Assembly: GCF_900129375.1 (NCBI RefSeq)
Contig: NZ_FQVN01000008.1
Span: 186,001 to 250,000, forward strand
From: Streptoalloteichus hindustanus
Lineage (GTDB): Bacteria; Actinomycetota; Actinomycetes; Mycobacteriales; Pseudonocardiaceae
Direction of reading: 5' to 3'
DNA: 64,000 bases
This document shows, in pieces, positions 1 through 9,260 of this stretch. The notes under the pieces were generated by a model that saw only the letters and a program-made list of their open reading frames with translations, did not search any database and was not told the origin of the DNA. A program made the translations under genes and the position numbers. Positions within the stretch are counted from its first letter, which is position 1. Each line of letters opens with the position of its first letter.

Positions 1-1572
1 CCGCTGCCCGAGCTCGTCGCCGACGTCGAGCGGAGCCTGCTGCTCGACATCGAGGCGCTGGCCCGCCCCGGCGGGGTGGGCCGCGCCCAGCTGGACGCCT
101 TCGCCGACGTGGTCGCGGAGTACACCGCCGCCAGCCCGGCCGCCACCCTGCCGGCGTTCCTGGACTACCTCGCGACCGCCGAGCAGGCCGAGGACGGCCT
201 GGAGCCCGGCGAGGTTGAGGTCGCCGAGGACCGCGTGCAGGTGCTCACGATGCACGCGGCCAAGGGGCTGGAGTGGCAGGTCGTCGCGGTGCCGCACGTG
301 GTCGCCGGCGTCTTCCCCGGCACCAAGAAGCAGTCGAGCTGGCTGCGCGCCGTGACCCAGCTCCCCGCGCCACTGCGCGGCGACGCCAGCGACCTGCCGC
401 CGTTGCGGCTGGAGTCGTGCGGCAACCGCAAGGAGGTCGAGGAGGAGTTCCTCGCCCACGAGGAGGCGTTCGACCAGCGGCGGCTGGTCGAGGAGCTGCG
501 CCTGCTCTACGTCGCGCTCACCCGGTCCGAGCGGACGTTGCTGGTCTCCGGGCACTGGTGGGGGGAGCGGAGCCGGCGCGGCCCCTCGGACTTCCTCCGC
601 CAGGTGCACGAGGCGCTCACCACCACCGGGGTGGGCGTGGTCGATCACTGGGCGGACCCGCCGCCCGACGACGAGCCGAACCCGCTGGCCGAGCAGGCGC
701 GCGCCGTCCGCTGGCCGGTCGACCCGCTCGGCCCGCGCCGCTCGGCCGTCGCGGAGGGCGCGGAGCTGGTGCGCGCCGCGCTCGAACAGTCCACAGTGGA
801 CGACGAGGCGCTGTTCACCGTGGACGAGCTGGACAGCGCCGGGCTGGACGACACGGGACTGGACGGGGTTGGGCCGGACGGGCCGGGAGCGGACGACCCC
901 GAGGGCTGGGCGCGCGACGTGACCGTGTTGCTGGCGGAGCGCCGGGCTGCGGCCGACCGCCGCGAGCACGTGGCGCTGCCCGCGCAGATGTCGGTGAGCC
1001 AGCTCGTCGAGCTCGCGGCGGACCCGGACGCGCTCGCCCGTCGGCTGCGCCGTCCGCTGCCGTTCCCGCCGAACACCTTCGCCAGGCGGGGCACCGCCTT
1101 CCACACCTGGCTGGAACAACGCTTCTCCGCGGGGCGGCTGCTCGACCTGGACGAGCTCCCGGGCGCGGCCGACGCCGACGCCGCGCCCGACGAGGACCTG
1201 GAGGTGTTGCGCGAGGCGTTCCTGGCGAGCGAGTGGGCCGAGCGCACGCCGCACGACGTCGAGGTGCCGTTCGAGACCGAGGTGGACGGCATCGCGGTGC
1301 GGGGTCGGATGGACGCGGTGTTCGCCGACCCGGACGGCGGGTGGACGGTCGTGGACTGGAAGACCGGCGCGGTGCCGGACCGCGAGCGGTTGCCGGCGGT
1401 CTCGGTGCAGCTCGCCGCCTACCGGCTCGCCTGGTCCGCGTTGACCGGGGCGCCGCTGGACAAGGTCAGGGCGGCGTTCCACTACGTGCGGCGCAACCGC
1501 ACTCTGCGGCCGGCCGACCTGCTCGACGCGGACGGCCTGCGTGACCTCCTGCGTTCCGTCCCGCGGGCGTGA
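1..1572 (+). CDS. adnB: AdnB-type ATP-dependent helicase/nuclease, 3' part (5' end outside window)
   Basis: The open frame runs in from base 1, so only the last 523 residues are visible. They hold the end of a UvrD/SF1A motor, with motif [10 protein letters not shown] (about residue 84) and motif VI LLYVALTRSE (about 170). A RecB-type PD-(D/E)XK nuclease follows: GTAFH (about 364), RGRMDAV, VVDWKTG (about 450) and QLAAYRLAW, so the D...DxK catalytic set looks intact. A helicase with a C-terminal nuclease is the design of actinobacterial AdnA and AdnB, which resect double-strand breaks as a heterodimer. I prefer AdnB because in mycobacteria adnB is the member that precedes the K+ channel, nudC and uvrD2, as here; but three to four extra genes intervene, so AdnA or a related AddAB-like protein is not excluded. 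Confidence 0.8.
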   Translation, partial: PLPELVADVERSLLLDIEALARPGGVGRAQLDAFADVVAEYTAASPAATLPAFLDYLATAEQAEDGLEPGEVEVAEDRVQVLTMHAAKGLEWQVVAVPHVVAGVFPGTKKQSSWLRAVTQLPAPLRGDASDLPPLRLESCGNRKEVEEEFLAHEEAFDQRRLVEELRLLYVALTRSERTLLVSGHWWGERSRRGPSDFLRQVHEALTTTGVGVVDHWADPPPDDEPNPLAEQARAVRWPVDPLGPRRSAVAEGAELVRAALEQSTVDDEALFTVDELDSAGLDDTGLDGVGPDGPGADDPEGWARDVTVLLAERRAAADRREHVALPAQMSVSQLVELAADPDALARRLRRPLPFPPNTFARRGTAFHTWLEQRFSAGRLLDLDELPGAADADAAPDEDLEVLREAFLASEWAERTPHDVEVPFETEVDGIAVRGRMDAVFADPDGGWTVVDWKTGAVPDRERLPAVSVQLAAYRLAWSALTGAPLDKVRAAFHYVRRNRTLRPADLLDADGLRDLLRSVPRA

Positions 1573-1920
1573 TCGCCATCGGCGGACCGCGACCAGTTCG
1601 GTGACGCGAACCCGCAGCCGCCTCACCGCGAGGAGCGCGGCTCGGACCGGGAAGGCGTTGTGACGCAGGGCTTTCCTCATGACGGCGTTCATGACGATGT
1701 CCATGGCGATGTCCATGGCGACGACGGTAGGAACCCGGAGCGGTCCAAAGCGGAAGCGACGCGTTTTGGTGCGCGTGTCCAGCGAATCCGACACCACACC
1801 CAGCCCTCCCGGACACCGACCGAGCGGTTTTCTGCGTCTGGTGTGCGAAATCCCGGGTCCACCCCGCGCGGCTGAGCAGCCGGTTTGCCGCCGAACCCCG
1901 GGTGCGAGAAGCATGGCGCA
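1573..1920. other. Intergenic region, no gene seen
   Basis: These 348 bases after the helicase stop hold no credible coding frame. The only structure I see is an immediate tandem 12-mer, GATGTCCATGGC, at 1696-1707 and 1708-1719, each copy with an NcoI-type CCATGG palindrome. No clear terminator or promoter is visible. Confidence 0.5.
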
Positions 1921-2532
1921 ATGCCGCTAGCTCAGAACTGGCTCCTGGACAGCCCGCCCGACACGCAGGTCGTGGTCGCCCAGGAACTCGTGGAACTCCG
2001 CGCTCCGCTGGTGAACGTGAGCCGGGACGACGAGGGCGCGTGGTCCTTCCGCGGCCCCGGCGCGGCCGGCGAGCAGACCACCGTGCTGGCCCTCGCCGAC
2101 GTCGTCAACGCCTGGCCGCACGTGGCGTCGCTGGACGAGCTGCGCCCCGGAGCGGTCGCCCTCTGGGACTGGTCGGGCAACGGGTGGCAGATCGGCTTCC
2201 CCGCCACCACCGACCCGGTGCGCGGGGTCGACCTGGACGAGGCGAAGTGGCCGGTCCTCGGCGAGGACGCGCACGCGGTCGTCGAACGCGCCGTCGTCAC
2301 CGGCGAACGCCCGCTGACCGACATCCAGCGGGACGAGGAGGGCTTCTCCTACGTCGGGCCGGAGCAGGCCGCCGACCCGACCCCCGAGGACTACCTGTTG
2401 GTGCCGTTGGCCGACGTGGTGCGCCGCTGGCCGCACTCCCTGCCCGTGGTGGTGGCCCTGGAGGTCGGCGAGGGCGTCGAGTGGCGCCACGACGCCCAGC
2501 AGTGGGAGAGCTACCGCTTCACCCGCGCCTGA
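1921..2532 (+). CDS. Unknown protein with two tandem copies of one domain
   Basis: A 203-residue protein that I do not recognise. The ATG at 1921 is chosen over an in-frame ATG 36 bases upstream because GAGAAG lies at a suitable distance. It has no signal peptide or membrane segment, so it is probably cytosolic and acidic. The sequence is an internal duplication: both halves carry an RDxEG block (about residues 37 and 139), then an aromatic/GP turn, then LADVVxxWPH (about 65 and 168) and a final W-rich strand. The repeats suggest a small beta-rich module used twice. It lies before a MarR gene on the same strand but about 110 bases away, so co-transcription is uncertain. Confidence 0.7.
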   Translation: MPLAQNWLLDSPPDTQVVVAQELVELRAPLVNVSRDDEGAWSFRGPGAAGEQTTVLALADVVNAWPHVASLDELRPGAVALWDWSGNGWQIGFPATTDPVRGVDLDEAKWPVLGEDAHAVVERAVVTGERPLTDIQRDEEGFSYVGPEQAADPTPEDYLLVPLADVVRRWPHSLPVVVALEVGEGVEWRHDAQQWESYRFTRA

Positions 2533-2645
2533 TCCCCCCGTGTCCCGCCCGCCGCTCCCGCCGACCGGGTGGGGGCGGCGGGCGTTCGGCGTACCGGACG
2601 GGTCGACGCCGTGAGGTGTCCGCCGGGGGCGGATACCCTGGGCGG

Positions 2646-3143
2646 GTGGGAGCCAGCGCGGACCCGGGTTGGCAGTGCCTCGGCCAGGAGCTCAGCGTCG
2701 TGGCGCGGGGCGCGCGGGCCCACCTGGACCGGGTCCTCTCCGGGCACGGCGTGACGTTCGCCGGCTTCCTGGTGCTGCGGGGCCTGGCCGCGGGGCCGGT
2801 CGGCAACGGCGAGCTGGCCGCGCGGCTGGAGATCGAGGCGCCGACGCTGACCCGGCAGGTCAACCGGCTCGTGCGGGCCGGGCTGGTGGAGCGCTCGGTG
2901 CCCGACGGCGACCGGCGCGCGGTGCGGCTGTCGCTGTCGGAGCGGGGCCGTCGGCTGCTGGCCGACGTCGAACGGGCGGTCGCGGAGGGCGACGCGGAAC
3001 TCGCCGCCCCGCTGGACGCCGACGAGCTCGCCACGCTGCGCCGACTGCTCGGCCGACTCGGCGCGCACGTCGACCGGCTGGGTCGGCGGTGGGGCCACGA
3101 CGTGGTCAGCGGCGGGCCTGCGCCCTCGCCACCTCGGCCTTGA
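2646..3143 (+). CDS. MarR-family transcriptional regulator
   Basis: A 165-residue winged-helix regulator. The central DNA-binding part reads NGELAARLEIEAPTLTRQV (recognition helix) and GLVERSVPDGDRRAVRLSLSE, the wing with the D-x-R-x-x-x-L pattern typical of MarR. Flanking helices form the dimer interface. The start is GTG 2646: a TACCCT hexamer at 2634-2639 sits 6 bases before it and there is no Shine-Dalgarno, so the mRNA is probably leaderless. The ligand and targets cannot be read from the sequence. Its 3' end overlaps by 38 bases the convergent gene on the minus strand, which may be an antisense relationship rather than a functional link. Confidence 0.85.
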   Translation: MGASADPGWQCLGQELSVVARGARAHLDRVLSGHGVTFAGFLVLRGLAAGPVGNGELAARLEIEAPTLTRQVNRLVRAGLVERSVPDGDRRAVRLSLSERGRRLLADVERAVAEGDAELAAPLDADELATLRRLLGRLGAHVDRLGRRWGHDVVSGGPAPSPPRP

Positions 3144-3636
3144 GCACCCGGTCGTAGAGGACCTCCAGCAGCCACCGGCCGAACAGCGACGGCCCGAACT
3201 CCCGCGACCGGTCCTCCGGCGCCACCGACACCGCGGAGCTCCCGTCGGCGAGGGTGGTGACCACCCCCACGCCGTAGTAGTCCAGTTCGATCAGCGGCCA
3301 CTCGTCGTCCTGGGGAGCGGACAGCACGACGGCGCACGGCGCGAGCGTCATGAGCGTGCCGCACGACTCCAGCGCCCTGGACAGCGCGGTCTCCTCGACG
3401 AGCACCCCGACCAGGTCGACGGCCGGCACGGGCAGCCGGTCGTGGAACGTCGACTGGAACCAGGACCGGAACCAGTTCGGGTCGGTCTCCGGCGGCCATC
3501 CGTTGCGCACGCGCCAGCGGTGCACGTCCCTGCGTACGCGCACCACCGCGGACACCCGTTTGCCGAGGACCGCCACATCGGCGATGACGACGCCGCGCCA
3601 ACCCAGTGCGAACGCGGCGTGCTGAAGAGCCAGCAC
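3106..3636 (-). CDS. Unknown cytosolic protein, 176 aa
   Basis: I do not recognise this protein. It starts LALQHAAFALGWRG and continues with alternating beta strands and helices, a WFRSWFQSTFH aromatic patch near residue 58, and a central IELDYYGVGVV strand. It has no signal peptide or transmembrane segment. The GTG start at 3636 is supported by a TAGGAT hexamer (minus strand, 3643-3648) six bases upstream, a leaderless arrangement shared with other genes here. Codon bias at third positions is normal for the region, so it looks like a resident gene. Its 3' end overlaps the MarR gene tail to tail. Confidence 0.7.
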   Translation of the reverse strand: MLALQHAAFALGWRGVVIADVAVLGKRVSAVVRVRRDVHRWRVRNGWPPETDPNWFRSWFQSTFHDRLPVPAVDLVGVLVEETALSRALESCGTLMTLAPCAVVLSAPQDDEWPLIELDYYGVGVVTTLADGSSAVSVAPEDRSREFGPSLFGRWLLEVLYDRVLKAEVARAQARR

Positions 3637-4104
3637 TCGGGCATCCTAGGGCCTGATCCACAGTCGTTGCCAAGCGTGAGCGGAAGACCGCGCTCCGGAG
3701 TCGGGTGGAGGCGATCCCCAGCGGTGCGGCGGAAATCGGCGTCTCGGGATGAAGCCGCTGGTCGGGGCGTCGGGGTGCGGGAGGGAGTGCTGCCAGCACC
3801 CCGGAGGTCGCGGTTGCCCGGTGTTGGACATCACCGCCGGAGAGCGCTTACCGCCCCGTTCTGACCCTCCACAGTGGACGTTCGGAGAACGGGCGCCGTG
3901 ATTCGCGTCAGGCGTTGAGTTCTCCTGTCGTCGCGCCGAACCGGAAGCCGGGCGCCAGACGTGCTGTTTCGTCATAGACGGCGAGCGGTCCGACCTCCGG
4001 CACCCCCGCTCCGGCGGACTGTGACGAATCGGGCGCGAACGGCCTGGCGTGGCGACGGCCGAACGTGTGCCGACTGGGCCTGTTGGCGGCTACCCTGCTC
4101 CGCC
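3637..4104. other. Divergent intergenic region, promoters only
   Basis: These 468 bases separate the divergent unknown gene (start 3636) and the M20 peptidase (start 4105). Both ends carry leaderless -10 boxes. In the middle is the palindrome TCCACAGTGGA at 3868-3878, a copy of a motif that recurs through the window. I see no gene and no terminator. Confidence 0.5.
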
Positions 4105-5595
4105 GTGAGCGACGACCACCATCCCGGCGCGGAGACCGCGGGGAAGTCCCGCCCGGCCGCCACGGTTGCCGCGGTCCGCGCCGCCGTGGCCGGCCACGCC
4201 CCGGACTTCCTCGCCGACCTCCGCGACTGGGTGTCGATCCCGTCGATCTCCGCCGACTCCCGGCACCACGCCGACGTGGTCGAGTCCGCGCGGTGGCTCG
4301 CCGAGGCGCTCCGCCGCGACGGCTGGCCGCTGGTCGAGGTCTGGGACACGACCTCGGCGGGCCCGATGCTGCCCGCCGTGCACGCCTGCTGGCCGGCGGA
4401 GGACCCGGACGCGCCGGTGGTGCTGGTGTACGCGCACCACGACGTGCAGCCGGTCGACCCGGTGACGGCGTGGGACCACCCGCCGTTCGAGGCGGTCCTC
4501 GTCGGCGACGAGCTGTTCGGCCGGGGCGTGAGCGACGACAAGGGCCAGGTGCTGATGCACCTGCTCGCCCTGCGCGCCCACCTGGACGCCACCGGGCGCA
4601 CCGCGCCGGCGGTGACGGTGAAGCTGCTCGTCGAGGGGGAGGAGGAGTCCGCGTCGCCGAACCTGGCCCGGCTGCTCGCCGACCACGCCGACGCGCTCGC
4701 CTGCGACCTCGTGGTCGTCTCCGACACGCAGCTGCTCGGCAGGGACACGCCCAGCGTCTGCGTGGGCATGCGCGGCCTGGCCGACGCGGAGGTCGTCTTC
4801 CACGGCGCCGCCAGCGACCTGCACTCCGGGCAGTTCGGCGGCGCGGTCGTCAACCCGGCCGTGGCGCTCGCCAAGCTGCTGGCGGCGTTGCACGACGACG
4901 ACGGCCGCGTCGCCATTCCCGGGTTCTACGACGACGTCCGTGATCCCGACCCCGCGGAGCGCGCCGCGTTCGCGCGGCTGCCCTTTGACGAGGCGGCGTG
5001 GCTGGCCGGTCCGGGCGCCGGCGCGAGCGCGTGGGGCGAGGCGGGGTGGAGCACCCTGGAGCGGCTCTGGGTGCGGCCCACGGTCGAGGTGAACGGTGTG
5101 CACAGCGGGTACACCGGTCCGGGGGTGAAGACGGTGGTGCCCAGGCAGGCGACGGCGAAGCTCACCTTCCGGCTGGTGCCGGGCCAGCGCGTGGCGCGGG
5201 TGTTGGACCTGTTGCGGGACTTCGTCGCCGCGCGGACCCCGCACGGCGTCCGGTCCGAGGTCCGCACGGGGCGCGGCGGGTTCGACCCCGCCGTCGTCGA
5301 GCCGGGCGACCCCGCCACGGGCGCGGTGGTCGACGCCCTCCGGATGGTCTTCGACCACGACATCGTCCCTGCGCGCTCCGGGGGTTCCGGCCCCGCGGCC
5401 CTGCTGACGGACGCGCTGGGGGCGCCCCTGGTCTTCCTCGGCGCCGGCCTGTCGGGGGACCACGTCCACGCACCGAACGAGCGGGTGGCGGTTCCGCTGC
5501 TGCACCGGGGCGCCGAGGCCGCCGCGGTGCTGTGGGACCTGTTGCCCGGCCGGCTCGCCCGAGCGGGCGGTGGCACCGAGGAGCACACGGCATGA
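4105..5595 (+). CDS. M20-family metallodipeptidase
   Basis: A 496-residue peptidase of the M20/M25/M40 family, closest in style to Cys-Gly/carnosinase-like dipeptidases. The dinuclear zinc site is visible: YAHHDVQP (about residue 109) with the first His and bridging Asp region, GVSDDKG (about 143), the EGEEESAS block (about 177) carrying the general base Glu and a ligand, and the dimerisation lid with HSGQFGG (about 238). These enzymes cleave dipeptides in the cytosol. GTG 4105 is chosen over a frame that extends upstream, because TACCCT (4091-4096) lies 8 bases before it and the upstream extension is low-quality. Its stop overlaps the next start (ATGA), so it is translationally coupled to the K+ channel, a pairing with no obvious biochemical logic. 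Confidence 0.88.
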   Translation: MSDDHHPGAETAGKSRPAATVAAVRAAVAGHAPDFLADLRDWVSIPSISADSRHHADVVESARWLAEALRRDGWPLVEVWDTTSAGPMLPAVHACWPAEDPDAPVVLVYAHHDVQPVDPVTAWDHPPFEAVLVGDELFGRGVSDDKGQVLMHLLALRAHLDATGRTAPAVTVKLLVEGEEESASPNLARLLADHADALACDLVVVSDTQLLGRDTPSVCVGMRGLADAEVVFHGAASDLHSGQFGGAVVNPAVALAKLLAALHDDDGRVAIPGFYDDVRDPDPAERAAFARLPFDEAAWLAGPGAGASAWGEAGWSTLERLWVRPTVEVNGVHSGYTGPGVKTVVPRQATAKLTFRLVPGQRVARVLDLLRDFVAARTPHGVRSEVRTGRGGFDPAVVEPGDPATGAVVDALRMVFDHDIVPARSGGSGPAALLTDALGAPLVFLGAGLSGDHVHAPNERVAVPLLHRGAEAAAVLWDLLPGRLARAGGGTEEHTA

Positions 5596-6659
5596 GGCAG
5601 CGGTGGCGGACGTCGGACCGGCTGACCGAGCGCCCGGACCACGCGCTGGTCGGCGTGATCCGGATGCCGGAGAGCGGGGTCGGCCCGGTGCGGTCGATCA
5701 TCCGCCGGGTGGTCGGGGCGCTGCTCGCGCTGACCGCCGCGATCCTGATCGTCTACTCGGACCGGGACGGCTACCGCGACGTCAACGGCGACGGGCTGTC
5801 GCTGCTCGACTGCGTCTACTACGCGACGGTGTCGCTGTCCACGACCGGCTACGGCGATATCACCCCGGTGTCCTCGTCGGCCCGGCTGGTCAACGTCCTC
5901 GTCATCACCCCGCTGCGGGTGTTGTTCCTCATCGTGCTGGTCGGCACCACGCTCGAGGTGCTCACCGAGCGGTCCCGGCAGGCTCTCAAGATCCAGAAGT
6001 GGAGGCGCAAGGTGCGCGACCACGTGGTGGTCATCGGCTTCGGCACCAAGGGGCGGTCGGCCGTCAGCGCCCTGCTCGGCGACGGGGCGGACCCGTCGCG
6101 GATCGTGGTGGTGGACACGGACAAGACGGCGCTGGACGCCGCGTCCTCGCTCGGGCTGGTCACGGTCAGCGGGTCCGGCACCCGCTCCGACGTGCTGCGG
6201 GTGGCCGGGGTGTCGGACGCCAGGTCCGTCGTGGTCGCGGCCAACCGCGACGACACGGCCGTGCTGGTCACGCTGACCGCGCGGGAGCTGGCGCCCAAGG
6301 CGCAGATCGTGGCCGCGGTCCGGGAGGCGGAGAACGTCCACCTGCTGCGCCAGTCGGGCGCCGACTCGGTCGTGGTGTCCAGCGAGACGGCCGGCCGGCT
6401 GCTGGGCATGGCCACCTCGACCCCGTCGCTGGTGGAGATGTTCGAGGACCTGCTCACGCCGGACGCCGGACTGGCGATCGGCGAGCGGGAGATCGAGCAC
6501 GGCGAGGTCGGCGGCTCGCCGCGCCACCTGTCCGACATCGTGCTGGGCGTGGTGCGCGACGGTCGGCTCTACCGGGTCGACGCCCCGGAGGTCGACGCGC
6601 TCGACCCCGGCGACAAGCTGCTCTACGTGCGCAAGGTGACGCCGGCCGGCGAGAGCTGA
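5592..6659 (+). CDS. Potassium channel with RCK (TrkA-N/TrkA-C) domains
   Basis: A 355-residue membrane protein. After a 35-residue cytosolic head come TM1 (about 38-53), a pore loop with the selectivity filter TTGYGD (about 92) and TM2 (about 105-125), then a TrkA-N Rossmann domain starting HVVVIGFGTKG (about 146), and a TrkA-C-like end. This is the architecture of two-TM ligand-gated K+ channels such as MthK, and the position matches Rv3200c of the mycobacterial adn-nudC-uvrD2 block. It probably acts as a nucleotide- or Ca-gated K+ pathway. It starts at ATG 5592 overlapping the M20 stop. Paralogues without a filter exist, but here the filter is intact. Confidence 0.9.
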   Translation: MRQRWRTSDRLTERPDHALVGVIRMPESGVGPVRSIIRRVVGALLALTAAILIVYSDRDGYRDVNGDGLSLLDCVYYATVSLSTTGYGDITPVSSSARLVNVLVITPLRVLFLIVLVGTTLEVLTERSRQALKIQKWRRKVRDHVVVIGFGTKGRSAVSALLGDGADPSRIVVVDTDKTALDAASSLGLVTVSGSGTRSDVLRVAGVSDARSVVVAANRDDTAVLVTLTARELAPKAQIVAAVREAENVHLLRQSGADSVVVSSETAGRLLGMATSTPSLVEMFEDLLTPDAGLAIGEREIEHGEVGGSPRHLSDIVLGVVRDGRLYRVDAPEVDALDPGDKLLYVRKVTPAGES

Positions 6660-6891
6660 CCCGCACGGGCTCCCGCCACGGTGACGACCAAAGCCCCGAG
6701 GGCTCTTGGCCGCGGCGGCGGCCGGCGCGGGGAAACACGGAGTCCCGCCGGGGCCGGTTCCTGTCCGATCTCTTTCGCCGGATGCCTCCGGTGTGCTGCG
6801 ACGGGAGCTCCGCGACCGGGCGGATCGGGCGGAGACGTCCGACCTCGGGCCGGGGCACGGGCCGGGGAAGGGCATCTGCCACGATCGGGGA

Positions 6892-7512
6892 GTGGCGGTG
6901 CGGCATAGGCCGGTGCGGTGGCTGCTGGTCCTGACGGTCATCGGGCTGGTCGGGTTCGGCGCGACGGTCGCCGTGTGGTGGCCGCTGTCCGGTTCGTGGA
7001 CCGGCGGCGGGGACTCCGGGCGGCGGGTCGGCGCGACAGTGGTCACCTCGGCCCCGTGTGGCGCGGCCGAGGCGAGCGACGTGGTCGAGGTGCAGGTCGA
7101 GGGACGGACGCGGCGGGCGCGGCTCGACGGGTGCGGCCACCGGCAGGGCGAGACGTTCGACGTCGACCTGCCCGCGTCGGTCCCGGCCGACGGCGACCTG
7201 CGGGTCTGGCTGGCCGGAACCGGCTCCACCGGCGCCGGACCGGGCCTGGAGACCCGTCTCCGGGCGGTGCTGCTCGCCCTGGCCTCCGTGTCGGGAGGCC
7301 TCCTCGCCTTCCTGGTCCGCAAACGACCTGGCGCCCGCCCGGCGAAGGGCGAGGAGAACGCTCCCGTCGCCCCGGCGCCCGCAGCATCGGCGTCTGTGCC
7401 GCCGGGGCCCGTGCCGCCGGGGCCTGTGCCGTCGACGCCCGCAGCGCCCGCGTTGGCCGAACCGGCGCCCGAACCCGCCTGGCCGCAGCCGGTCGGCAAC
7501 CGGACCGAGTAG
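6892..7512 (+). CDS. Small two-TM membrane protein, unknown function
   Basis: A 206-residue protein that I do not recognise. TM1 covers about residues 10-30; a roughly 75-residue extracytoplasmic segment follows with only two cysteines (SAPCGAA and DGCGH), probably a disulfide; TM2 (about 123-143) ends in VRKRP; the C-terminal 60 residues are a Pro/Ala-rich cytosolic tail with PPGPVPPGPVP. GTG 6892 is chosen because the preceding in-frame region lacks coding character and a CACGAT box lies upstream. The gene is 232 bases downstream of the channel and convergent with the first zinc metallopeptidase. The Pro-rich tail resembles those of its metallopeptidase neighbours, but no partner is evident. 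Confidence 0.7.
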   Translation: MAVRHRPVRWLLVLTVIGLVGFGATVAVWWPLSGSWTGGGDSGRRVGATVVTSAPCGAAEASDVVEVQVEGRTRRARLDGCGHRQGETFDVDLPASVPADGDLRVWLAGTGSTGAGPGLETRLRAVLLALASVSGGLLAFLVRKRPGARPAKGEENAPVAPAPAASASVPPGPVPPGPVPSTPAAPALAEPAPEPAWPQPVGNRTE

Positions 7513-7564
7513 TCCCCTTCCCCCGCCACGGCCGGCGGGAGGACCGAAGACGGCGCGCGTCCGC

Positions 7565-9172
7565 TCAGGCGACCGAATCCGACGGGGCGGCCCACGTGTT
7601 GCACTGCGCGGTGCTGTTGCTCCTGGCCCCCTGGTTCGCCCACGCCCGGTTCACCTCGGGCCGGCCGTGGTCGCGGGGCTTGCCGTTGTTCGGCCAGTCC
7701 CCGCGGTCCCCGAAGTCCTGGGCGGCGTCGTTGGCCATCGTCCGGTCCACGGAGCCCTTCCCGCCCACCGCGGCGATGAACATCGCCCCGAAGCAGGTGG
7801 CCTGGAGCTCCTTCCTGCGCGACAGCTCCAACCCCGCCGGGGTCTCCGGGCCCACCTCGTACATCCGGTCCCACCCCGCCTTCAGGATGCCGCTGGAGCC
7901 CTGCACGTGGTGCCCGTACTCGTGGGCGAGGACGGCGAGGTACTTGCCGGCCCGGTTCCCGAGCTTCTCGCGCTGCGAGTAGTAGAGCGCGGTCATGTAG
8001 ATGACGCCGTCGCAGTAGTAGGCGGTGTCCTCCTGCGTCAGGTTGCCGCAGGGCGTCTTCACGTTGCCGGTGATCGTGCGCAGTTCGACCGGCTTCAGCG
8101 GCAGCCTGGCCGCGTGGAAGGCCGGGGCCCACACCGCCTCCAGGCAGGGCAGGGCCGCCCGGTAGAACGCGTCCTGGCCGGCGGGGTCGGGGCTGAACCG
8201 GGGGAGCTGGCAGGTGGTCGGCGCGGCGCCGATTCCCTGTGCGCTCAACGGGTTGTCGCTGGTGCGGTAGACCGGTTTGGGCTGGGCCGACGTCGTCGAC
8301 GTCGGTGTGGAACCGGTGGGCGACCGCGTGGCCGACGGGCCGTTGCTCGGTGTCCTCGTGCCGGTCGCGGTCGGTCGGGCCGCCGGGGTCTGCGTGGGGT
8401 ACCGGTCGTAGCCCGGCTCGGCGGTCCGGGTCGACGAGCTGTTCACCGCGACCAGACCGACGACGCCGATGCCGAGCACCGCGACCAGGGCCAACGCCAC
8501 GGCCACCAGCGGCCCGGCCGAGGACCGGCGCGGGGCGACGTGCCCCCAGCCGGGCGCCGGGTGGGCCGGGCCGGGCGGGGACCAGGGTGGTGCCGCCGGA
8601 CGGGGGATCCGCACGGTCGGCGCGGTGGCGAGCTGGGCCTGGACGGCCACCGGACGCGCCGCGACCGGCGGGGGCATGACCGCCCGGGGCGGCGGCAGCG
8701 GTGGTGCGGGCAGCGGCGGCCGGGGACCGCCGTGACCGCTGGCCCCGAGGTGTGGCGCGGGTCGGGGCGGTGGGACGGGGAGTTGCCGTGGCGGGGGAGG
8801 ACCGGGCCGTGAGCCGGGTGAGTTGTGTCTCCTGTGGACAGTCGACTGTGGACGGTCAACTGGACGCTGGGGAGAGGGGGAGCCGGGCGGCGTGGGGCGA
8901 GCGGGGCCGGGCGCCGTGATCGTCGGACGGGTGGCGTCGGAACGCGGGGCCGCCGGCCCGGACTGCCCTGCCCGCGGCCGGAGATCCCCGGGGTGCGCCA
9001 GCCCCTGGGGCTCACCGCGTCCTGCGCCGGGAGCGGGCGCGCGCAGCGGGGCGCCCGGAGCCGGGTGGGCCGGATGGGTGGTCTCGGACGGCGTGAGTGG
9101 CAACGCGGCCGGCGGCGGTGCGACGGGCATCGGCGGTGGCCACGAGCCGTGCGGCCCCGACGGCGGCGTCAT
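7565..9172 (-). CDS. Membrane-anchored neutral zinc metallopeptidase, copy 1
   Basis: A 535-residue protein of the putative neutral zinc metallopeptidase family (YpfJ-like). A long Pro-rich cytosolic segment (residues 1-230) leads to one TM helix (LVAVALALVAVLGIGVVG, about 235-255), a Thr/Ser/Pro linker and an extracellular catalytic domain. The zinc site is HEYGHH (417-422), with the likely third ligand in ELQATCFGAMF. Pairs of cysteines (TCQLP, PCLEA, PCGN, YYCDG, QCNTW) suggest disulfides. The start ATG 9172 has GAGGAGAG 10 bases upstream. It is a tandem paralogue of the next gene. Part of its Pro-rich head (around 8820-8900) shows odd residues (RPVDRPQSTVHRR) not seen in the paralogue, perhaps drift in a disordered region. 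Confidence 0.85.
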   Translation of the reverse strand: MTPPSGPHGSWPPPMPVAPPPAALPLTPSETTHPAHPAPGAPLRAPAPGAGRGEPQGLAHPGDLRPRAGQSGPAAPRSDATRPTITAPGPARPTPPGSPSPQRPVDRPQSTVHRRHNSPGSRPGPPPPRQLPVPPPRPAPHLGASGHGGPRPPLPAPPLPPPRAVMPPPVAARPVAVQAQLATAPTVRIPRPAAPPWSPPGPAHPAPGWGHVAPRRSSAGPLVAVALALVAVLGIGVVGLVAVNSSSTRTAEPGYDRYPTQTPAARPTATGTRTPSNGPSATRSPTGSTPTSTTSAQPKPVYRTSDNPLSAQGIGAAPTTCQLPRFSPDPAGQDAFYRAALPCLEAVWAPAFHAARLPLKPVELRTITGNVKTPCGNLTQEDTAYYCDGVIYMTALYYSQREKLGNRAGKYLAVLAHEYGHHVQGSSGILKAGWDRMYEVGPETPAGLELSRRKELQATCFGAMFIAAVGGKGSVDRTMANDAAQDFGDRGDWPNNGKPRDHGRPEVNRAWANQGARSNSTAQCNTWAAPSDSVA

Positions 9173-9260
9173 GGAGCGGGCTCTCCTCGGTGATCCACTG
9201 GGCTGGCGGACGAGCATAGAAGAGAGCGCGCCCACCGCCGCCCGGACCGCGACGCCGTCC

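Noticed and set aside
4926..8132. A 3.2-kb open frame on the minus strand opposite the M20 and K+ channel genes
   Set aside because: It is antisense to two well-supported genes; in very GC-rich DNA such frames arise from third-position bias. Its translation is Arg/Pro-rich with no domain.
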